Source: Niebla homalea
Lineage: Eukaryota > Ascomycota > Lecanoromycetes > Lecanorales > Ramalinaceae
DNA length: 64,000 bases
Direction: 5' to 3'
NCBI GenBank assembly: GCA_019925105.1
Contig: JAHGAU010000042.1
Coordinates: 186,001 to 250,000, forward strand
Positions 56,475-64,000 of the stretch are shown in pieces (position 1 is the stretch's first letter; each line of letters begins with the position of its first letter). Made by a program: the position numbers and the translations under genes. Under the pieces are notes generated by a model. The model searched no databases and was not told the DNA's origin. It saw nothing but the letters and a program-made list of their open reading frames with translations.

Positions 56475-57368
56475 ATGGACGATGAACATGACCTCGGTGA
56501 AATGAATCACTTTCCACACCCCATCTTATCCGCCCTCATAATAAAGGAGCTTCGCACACAACGAGCTTCCGTGTACGAGATCCTTGAAAACCAAAAACAC
56601 AAGTTTGGATATGGCCAAAAGGTCCCAGAGACATTGATCACCCTCTGGCAGACCGTCAAACAGCGCCTGGAAGAACTATGCGTGCAGTGGGAGGAAGCCG
56701 TGAGTATCAAGGAACCAAAGACTCAATTGTGTGACCGGGAGGCCAAAGAAGCCGTGAGGATCCTGAAGAACGCCCTCATGAGGGAGAAGAAATGGGGTGA
56801 AGCCTCTGGTGACCGGATCTACGACTCAGAGCACCGAAACTCCCGCGTGCACGACGTACACGTTGGCCTATACACATTCAGTCAGCAGGCCGAGGACAAC
56901 ATGATCTGCCACGAGCAAAGACGATTCGAACTTTTCGAACAATTTCAAAAAGCTTACTTTCGTACCGGCTGGAATGCGACAGCAGTGGATGCATACCGTG
57001 CGATATGGATTCTGCAGGAATATACTCGGAGGAGAGGCTGGAGTACCGATGAAGGGTCGAGTGAGATGCTGGCAGAATCGATGCTGGCCCAGACGCAGCA
57101 GGACACTAGGCATCATATGAACGCAGTGGTATCGAGGATGGAAAATGAGTTCGGACGACCGAGCAAGCCCATCACCGATTTCCAGGAGGTCCAGAGAAGG
57201 CAGGCATGGGAAGAGATGATAGCACATCAAGAAGCAAAGAAGGCGGCACGGGAGGCTAAAGAAGATGAGATGAAAGAGGATGCAAAGCAAAGATTCATCA
57301 GGGATACGCGTTATACTGCCGCATCAATGGGATGGACCGAGTTTCCCAGCACCCCTGGGGCGGTCTAA
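56475..57368 (+). CDS. Tandem small-protein family, copy 4 (long form)
   Basis: Single exon, 297 residues, about 100 longer than copies 1 and 2. N-terminal block: IIKELRTQRASVYEILENQK, KFGYGQKVPETLITLW, VKQRLEELCVQWEEAV. A longer middle (about 95-165) precedes the C-terminal block: GWNATAVDAYRAIWILQEYT, RRRGWSTDE. A charged helical tail (AHQEAKKAAREAKEDEMKED) and a terminal GWTEFPSTPGAV are unique to this copy. Function unknown; the length difference suggests divergence after duplication. Confidence 0.7.
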   Translation: MDDEHDLGEMNHFPHPILSALIIKELRTQRASVYEILENQKHKFGYGQKVPETLITLWQTVKQRLEELCVQWEEAVSIKEPKTQLCDREAKEAVRILKNALMREKKWGEASGDRIYDSEHRNSRVHDVHVGLYTFSQQAEDNMICHEQRRFELFEQFQKAYFRTGWNATAVDAYRAIWILQEYTRRRGWSTDEGSSEMLAESMLAQTQQDTRHHMNAVVSRMENEFGRPSKPITDFQEVQRRQAWEEMIAHQEAKKAAREAKEDEMKEDAKQRFIRDTRYTAASMGWTEFPSTPGAV

Positions 57369-58469
57369 ATCTAGTGACCAAGAGAGGTATGCGTGTCGCT
57401 ATTGATTCATGCATCAGTATGCTCTCAAAGTCAGGATTTGCTTGAGGTTATCTTAGGCTTGCACGGGGGTTGCCACAAGGGGAAGAGAGGATGAATATGT
57501 ACAGACTTGTCACCATTGGCTCATGCGTCTGTATACTTGAGGCTTTGAAAGAATTCGCTGTTATCGGCAATCAGATCGCGTCGTGCAATCGTCTCTCGGA
57601 CATCGTTTACCCTAGGGTTGACAGAATTGTGCCATGTGAGTTGTGGCCATCCAAGGCGTATCGTGTCATTCTGTAACCTCGTATCCCCTTTCCCCCTTCC
57701 ATCTTTTTTCATCCTTACACACAACCCACAAGATCCTACTCGCTTTCATCTCTACGGCTTTGCTTATATACGGCATCCTGCGACGTAGCTTTAAGCATCA
57801 AAGTCTCTCGTAAGAATGTATTCTGGTCTCCATTACAGCCAGATTGTTCGAAACTATCTTGTGGTACAGTAGCCTTAGAGCGAGTTGGGCGGAAGAGATA
57901 CGACAATTTCCGCCAGGAGCTTGAAGACAAAGCCGTGACCCGGAAGAGGGTGCGTATGGGACGGCGAAATTGTGCATACTACTAAGCTCAAAGATTTAAA
58001 CGGATGAAAGACGAGGGCGACTTGACTTTCGGAACCAACCGTGTGTTCTTGCGCGCCAGCCCTCACTTTGAATTCATTACCGTAGAGATTTCAACAGCTC
58101 ATCCTCCGTGGTAGTCTCTTGTACCTGCCATAGACCCTCCTTTACTGCGTGTGGCGCACGAGATCTAAGTGTGATATCGAGCGCTTTCCGACTGTCATTC
58201 ACGATGACGCGAGCTTATGAAATAACTTCGTCAGTACAAGTGGAACCTCTCCGCTGCATAAACATAGCCTAAAGCCGACCGCTGGTCCTCTGTTACCCGA
58301 CAACTCTGCGAATTCGTTGTCGGTGCCCTGCGATATTCGACGACATCCTCCGATGTTGCACAAAATTACTTCACTGTCCAACCAATTGCGAGAAGCAAAA
58401 TAAGCCCGGAACAATTAATATCGCCGCCGATGTTCCTGTCTCAACTTCCACGTTCTGAAACGAAAAGTC
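57369..58469. other. Intergenic, no convincing gene
   Basis: About 1.1 kb with short frames on both strands (67-68 codons at 57470-57724), none with a recognisable motif. Confidence 0.4.
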
Positions 58470-59333
58470 GTGGGACTTCAAACATTCGTGGAGACTTTCA
58501 TCTTCTTTGGAAGCTTTCAGCGCCATTTAAAGTTCTTTCCAAACATTCTGATCAATCACTATAGAAATTGCAAAGATGCGCAGGCTGTTTTGAATACTCT
58601 TGTGGTGCTTTACAAAAAGCTTCGCATTGTTGCAAAGCCCAGCGGATCCTCCTCACCTCATTGTTGGTTTTCGACAGCAGCATCGGTCCCTGCTACCCCT
58701 CGCCATGAACGCGGGGGAGCCCGAGATTACAGAAAATGGATAATGGCCTGGGAAACTCAGTACTTAGTCTGCACCACCAAGATGCACGAAATGGCTGAAA
58801 TGCTCAGGGCACGGCCCAAGAATGATGGAGAGCAACATATAGAGACACTTAGCGGCGAAACTTGGTCCCTTTTGGAAAAACTGTTGCAGCTTTGGCTCAT
58901 AGAGGTCGCCAGACCTTAAAAAGAGTACGGTGACAGCCGCTTTGGTCTATCTGTGGCGGACCGAAAAGATATCCCGCAACGAATGGACAAGTTGAAGAAC
59001 GTTCTTGAAAACAATTTCGAGGCGACCATGGCCTTTGTCGACGCAAAACCGCTTGAGCAAAGATCGTCACCAACCGAGGGACAACGTAAGGCAGCAAACG
59101 GGTCTCGCGAAAGATTCGTCAAAGACATCAAAGATCTACCCGACTTCGCTGCGTTAAAGGCTATTACAGCGTTATTTCTTGCAATGGAAGATCCCACACT
59201 CAAGGACTGCGGCAATCAGATGCTTAAGAACCTCGACAAGATTAGCACAATTTTTTATTCCAAAGCCTGGCATGTCTACGCGATGAGACACTGGGACGAG
59301 CCCTATGGGTCCTACTCCAAACAGGTTGGATGA
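58470..59333 (+). pseudogene. Unrecognised helical ORF interrupted by one stop
   Basis: Two frames, 58470-58919 and 58920-59333, are in the same phase and separated only by a TAA at 58917-58919. Together they span about 288 codons. The left part opens at a GTG with no nearby ATG (LVVLYKKLRIVAKP, YRKWIMAWETQYLVC) and the right part is strongly helical (MDKLKNVLENNFEATMAFVD, LPDFAALKAITALFLAMEDP). No family is recognised. No intron of normal size removes the stop in phase. It is either a pseudogene or two neighbouring chance frames. Confidence 0.35.
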
Positions 59334-60729
59334 TTCATGTCCCAAAAATCGAACAAACCCACGCACGTACAAATTACCTACCTTCTTAACCTCAAGCTAC
59401 CAAGTGGTCCGCTACTGGCCCTGACTATCCACATCTCTTGTTTTTCAATCTTGTTTTTCAACCGGCTTGTACTTTGATATGGCAAATTGCCACCGCCACT
59501 CATTAGACACCTCAAGCTTCCTTTCTTTTATCAGCAGGAGCGATGGCTCGAAGACACAGTCCCTACCTCAGCCAAGCTTGGACATATTGTTGGTTCGCTG
59601 TCACGTCACTTTCACATAGACATCATGCCGGACCAAGTGAGACACTGATGCGATCCCGCAGTCGTTACCTCAGTCAATAGCTTCTGCCCCAAATCATCTC
59701 GAACACCGCCTGGACCGCCCACAGATTGACCTATCTTAGAAATCGGCTTAGAGAGGAGAAAAGCGGCGAGCATCTGATGAACATTACCGAGAAGCCAATT
59801 TACAAGTCTGAACATCCGCCACATCACCACTATCCCCTCCTCAACCACAAATACCTCTATGAAACCACTCCTTGGCGTCGAACTCACCATGTACGAGTCA
59901 AGGCATTAGACTTGGACCTACCGTCATTACCATCATACCATATACTCAGACCTAGACGCCAACCCAACACGTGGCATGATCCAAGCATCGTCTCGTCACT
60001 TTAAACGCGACTAATCGATTCAACATCCTCCATCATTCCAATGTGTCGTGTAGAGGTGTCATATTCAGGAGATTCGCTTTTGGCGGCACTAATTAGAATA
60101 CATGCTCAAATATACGCGGTAAGCAGCATTCCTGAGACTGATCTCTAACTTACAATTCCTCCTAGATTCACTCACCACACGCCCACCCCCGCAGATTCAC
60201 GCCCATCCCCCCATCCCCTCATCCCCTCCTCCCCCAACAAAAACTTACAACCCTCATCCCCACGCACCCTCCCCGCCTCCCCAGCAGCCAGCCCGGCAGT
60301 CAGGCGATCCTATCGGCAGTGCGGGGGTTTTACCGGTAGCGGTCTGGTTCTGCGCGGATATTATTTCTGTTGTTGTGGGGAGGAGGGGTGGGGGTGGTGC
60401 GTCGAGGGATGATGATGATGATGAGGTTGTTGCTGCTGCTGTTGCTGCTATAATTGGGGTTTGGGGAGGTTTTGGAGTGGTATTAGTGAGGAGGGGGGAG
60501 GCGTTCAGAATGGAAAAGGGTGCTGATGCTCCAGTGTTATGTTGACCAGCTTGAGAGAACAATGGTTATCAGGCGCAGGGGTTTGAACAGCCCGCCTCAT
60601 TTGAATCAACTGTAAGTACAAAAACATTTGAGTCTGGAAAGCGGAGAAAGAATCCATCCAACGCCGCGCTACTCTATTTCAATCCCGACAGTGAGACGAA
60701 AAGTTGATTACTGAATACCATCATGATCA
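59334..60729. other. Intergenic with GC-rich, repeat-prone stretch
   Basis: About 1.4 kb. Between 60190 and 60510 the sequence is C-rich then G-rich, with GATGAT and GCTGCT runs; long frames there on both strands reflect composition. No supported gene. Confidence 0.5.
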
Positions 60730-62590
60730 TCATGCTCCAACCTCATCCTTCTCCTGGTCCCTCTCCCTCTTCTGCTCCGAAAACCCTTGCTCTGTCCTCA
60801 ACGGCGCATTGATATCCAACCCCTTGATCAATAGACTCATCAGCCCCGCAAACCCTGCCAGCGCGCACATGACGATCCAAACCACCTTCAACGCATCCGC
60901 ATACGCCTGCACTAGATCCGCGTGCTGCATCTTCTGTGCGGGATCATCGGCCATACTCTTGATCACCTGCACCAACGCTGCGGCATCCGAGGAGTATTCG
61001 GCGACGTTGGGAGCAAGCAGCGGGTACTTCATCAATTTTTGCGCAATCTGGTTCTGGAAGATGGTGCCACCGACAGCAACGCCAATGGCTTGACCGAACG
61101 AGCGGAAGAAGGAGAACATGGTGACGGCGAAGGCTTGGTCTTCGCTTCGGGAGGAAGCTTGCACCGCGAATGCCATGGAGGGAAACAGCAAGCCCATCCC
61201 GATGCCGGAGACGAGGTTCAGGAAGACCCATTGCACGGTGGTGGTGTGCACGTCCAAAAGGTAGAGCAAGCCCATGCCGAAACACGTGAGTGCCCAGCCG
61301 GCCCAGATGGCCCAGCGGTATCGCCCGCTCATCGTAATGGAGATGCCGGTGACAACGGCAACGGGGGCGACGGTGAAAGTTTCCGGGAAGACGGAGATGC
61401 CTGTTATTATTTCGCTTTCGTTCTTAACGGCTTCGTAGTATAAGGGGAGGTAGTAGAGGAGGCACCAGAGAATCATGCCGTGGATGGTGTCGCTGAGGTA
61501 GGCAACGGAGGAGGTTCGGTTGCCGAAGAGGCGGAGGCGGATTAGGGGTTCCTTGGCGAAGAAGTATTCATAGGCGACAAAGACTGCTTCGCCGCAGATG
61601 CCGATGATGAGGGGTACGAGAGTGCGCCATGAAGACCAAGAATAGGATACCCCGCCCCAGGTGATGGGGATGAGTACACTAGTGGTGGAGCCGATGAACA
61701 GTACAGTGCCGATGTAGTCGACTCGTTTGAGCTGATTGAGCAGCCCAGTCGGCTTGAAGTGGAGAGTGAGGAAGATGAAGACGAACGGGAAAGCTATCCC
61801 AATGAATGGTAGGTTAATGTAGAAGATCCATCTCTGAAGAATTGGAGTCAGCAATGATTTTCCCCGGACTCAAGTATGGTGTTACTCACCCAAGACACCT
61901 TCTGTGCGAACACGCCACCAATGATGGGACCTGTGACAGAGCCCAGACTCCACATGCCACTGATGATCCCATACCACTGGCCCCGTAGACGCAAGGGAAC
62001 AAGATCCGTGACCAAGATCTCAGTCAGGGCAAAGATGCCTCCACCTCCAATCCCCTGAAATGATCGACCCACCAGCAGAGGACCGAAACCATTGGCGGTT
62101 GCAGCAACAAGAGCCCCAATGAGGAAGAAGATCAAGGCAAGATACACCATCGGTTTGCGGCCGAATATGTGTGAGAATGAGGCGAAGCTGGGCTGAAAGA
62201 CAGTCGCGCAAAGCAAAAACGATGTGCCGGACCAAAAAGCTTCGATGGCAGTGCCATGGAGCTTATCCGATATGATCTGATAGAGGTCAACCAGCTGTGT
62301 CTCTTGCAAAGGATTGTTAGATGGCTCACAGGTAATGCAACAGACAAGCTGGTCCCATCCAGCGCCACCATGAGCGTAATGACTGCCAAGGTCATGAATG
62401 CCACATAAAGTCTCTTCGAAGGCTTGAATCCTTCGGCTGCGATACCCGTGAGTCTCCGTTCGATATCAGCTATGGTTCCTGATTCTGGCTTAGGCGGGTC
62501 TTCATCGTCGCCGTTGGATACTTGTGTCAATTGAGCGGCATGTGGTTGCTCCCTTGCCGGAATCCCCTTTTCCAACTCCATCTTTTGCAT
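60730..62590 (-). CDS. Major facilitator superfamily transporter, 14-TM drug:H+ antiporter type
   Basis: complement(join(60730..61833,61890..62276,62330..62590)) gives 583 residues. It is a proton-driven exporter of small molecules in the plasma membrane. An acidic cytosolic N-terminus (about 1-60) is followed by about 14 membrane helices with LDGTSLSVALPIISDKLHGT (formed by the first splice), motif A GRKPMVYLAL, the R-x-x-Q-G-x-G-G motif (GRSFQGIGGGG), motif C GSVTGPIIGG and RWIFYINLPFIG after the second splice. This is the pattern of DHA2-type fungal exporters. The C-terminus is charged (EQKRERDQEKDE). The ATG at 62590 is chosen; the frame further upstream opens only at a GTG. Substrate unknown; no biosynthetic genes adjoin it. 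Confidence 0.88.
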
Positions 62591-64000
62591 CAAAGACAGA
62601 CCAATTCGTGTAAAGGAATGGGGATGTATTGATGAGTATTCTGATTGGTGGAAAAGTAAAATCACCTTGATTGATGGATAATGCTTGGCAAGTGCAAAGT
62701 GGGTAAAGGGTTCAGGAGAAGTCGATCTAAATTACTTTGCAGAGCCACATCAAAGACTGCGATGAACATATTGAAAACAAAACCGACTGCCAATACCATG
62801 ATATATCCATTTGCAAAACTTTGGATGCTTTGAGATCTTGTCATTCGGCCGTGACATCATGAAGCCGTCGCCATTTTGGATTAACCCGCGCGGCTTCTGC
62901 GCGGACGAACATTTGCTCCGCCTCGATTGTTCTGGCCCAAAAGCTAGCAACAAGCGCGACAACTCGTCAAAACATGCCTCCTTTGTGCCCATTCATAAAA
63001 GCTCTCTAATTCATTATCGTTAATAATTGTAAGCCTGCTTGCATAGTCAATGCCCGGAATACTCCCGTGCTCGCCTGTGTAATCGCACCGTGTTGGGTCA
63101 CGGACCTCCACATTTGTCCGTGGCATAATACACTAGATTGGACATCTCCATTTCGAGCTGGGTGTGGTGCTTAGTACTCAGATTCCCCAATCAAGACACG
63201 GTGTTTTTGGCCTGTAGTTATGGGAGCATACGGATATCAGGCGTCGCTTGAAATGCATGGAGTGTCTGCTCAGGACGCAGCTTCTCCATCCAAAATCTGG
63301 TGTTTTTGGGCCTGTTGTCGTAGGGGTATATGAGGACCTCAGCTGGGGAAAGCCCTTGCTTAGTTCTCAGCTGCTTCATTGAGATTGGGGTGTTTTTAGG
63401 CTTGCTATGGTGGGGAAGGGCTTGCTGAAAGATTCTCCGGCCAAATCGCAATGATTTTGGGTGGTCTCCGGCTGAAGTATACAGGTATTCAGCATCTCCT
63501 CAGTTGAGTGACATGATTGTAAGGATGGTAAAGCGGGAGGGTAAGGACAGTCGGAACCACGGAAGGAATTTGAAATCATCAGACCTCCCGATTTAAAGGG
63601 CAATGATAGTCGATACGGACCACAGTATGTAGAACGGTATCGGTACGAAATTTTGAATGCACAGTCGCAGCAGCCTTGGGTCTTAATGCTCAGCAGGCCA
63701 GAGGTCATATTCCATCTCGGACAATGCGATCGACCATCGGCTCAAGAGTGCTCTCGGGCAGGATACCATGTTCACATGAATTGCGTTCGGCCATGCCTAC
63801 GAATCGCCATTGAGGGCGTATCCTTACGCTTAGGCCTCCAGATTGGCATCTCGACGAACAGGATGATGCTAAGCTCGAAGTCGACGGCCTTGTTAGTAAA
63901 TGAAACTCTAAGATTGAGCTTAGTCCGTGGGAGGCCTATGTGGTCGTGGTCTTGGGTCACTGCATCAATCTGTTGATGCTTTGTGCCCTTACGACTTCAG
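62591..64000. other. Right-edge intergenic region
   Basis: No supported gene in the last 1.4 kb. Frames of 60-110 codons occur on both strands without motifs. It contains the degenerate repeat listed separately. Confidence 0.4.
63187..63420. repeat. Degenerate ~95 bp tandem repeat, three units
   Basis: A core 'ggtgtttttggcctg' recurs at about 63200, 63299 and 63389 (spacing about 99 and 90), each followed after a few bases by a 'tatggg/gtagggg/tatggtgggg' block. Non-coding. Confidence 0.5.

Noticed and set aside
56170..56505. A 111-codon frame overlapping the start of array copy 4
   Set aside because: It overlaps the supported start in another frame, covers the shared promoter element and has no family similarity.
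60254..60562. Open frames on both strands in a GC-rich stretch
   Set aside because: They contain GAT and GCT runs, lack a start codon on the plus strand, and show no domain.

Overview
This 64 kb window looks like nuclear DNA of a filamentous ascomycete (Pezizomycotina, probably Dothideomycetes or a near relative). The reasons are short GT-AG introns of about 40-200 nt with CTNAC-type branch points, a class IV chitin synthase, a fungal (PTH11-like) rhodopsin-family receptor, fungal-type cytochrome P450s, and families known to me only from moulds (DUF7721, DUF7923, DUF7580). The assignment rests on protein families read by eye; no search was run. Splice sites were placed by hand, with reading frame and family motifs as the test.

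Positions 1-18,100 are mostly housekeeping and cell wall. A degenerate tandem-repeat block (1-1,260) is followed by a glycine-rich DUF7721 gene (minus), a SEL1-repeat chitin synthase activator (minus), a CCCH zinc-finger gene (plus), a class IV chitin synthase (plus) and a WD40 protein (plus). The SEL1 activator and the chitin synthase match the yeast Skt5/Chs4-Chs3 partner pair and lie about 4 kb apart.

Positions 19,700-36,100 are metabolic and membrane genes: two P450s (minus) that bracket a possible membrane-anchor exon, a rhodopsin-family membrane protein (plus), a D-2-hydroxyacid dehydrogenase (minus), a Zrc1/Cot1-like zinc transporter (minus), a small DUF202 membrane protein (plus) and a secreted tyrosinase (plus). 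No polyketide synthase, peptide synthetase or terpene synthase is present, so this is not a classical biosynthetic cluster.

Positions 37,300-45,650 hold a tandemly duplicated divergent gene pair. Each unit is a C2H2-type zinc-finger gene on the minus strand back to back with a DUF7580-type gene on the plus strand. The right-hand unit is intact; in the left-hand unit the DUF7580 copy is frameshifted and truncated.

Positions 46,000-52,100 carry a class I myosin (motor, IQ, TH1, SH3, acidic DDDW end) that looks divergent for so conserved a protein, followed by an unrecognised 416-residue protein with a GC-AG intron.

Positions 52,900-57,400 carry the most novel item: four same-strand copies of a small protein family that I do not recognise. 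All four share an N-terminal 'H-T-x-G-Y ... IPPTTI-x-W' block and three share a C-terminal 'GW...AY...Y-x-x-R-GW' block; one copy is degraded. A short upstream element is shared by copies 2-4.

Positions 57,400-64,000 are sparse: an ORF broken by one in-frame stop, a 14-TM major facilitator transporter (minus), and a degenerate tandem repeat near the right edge.
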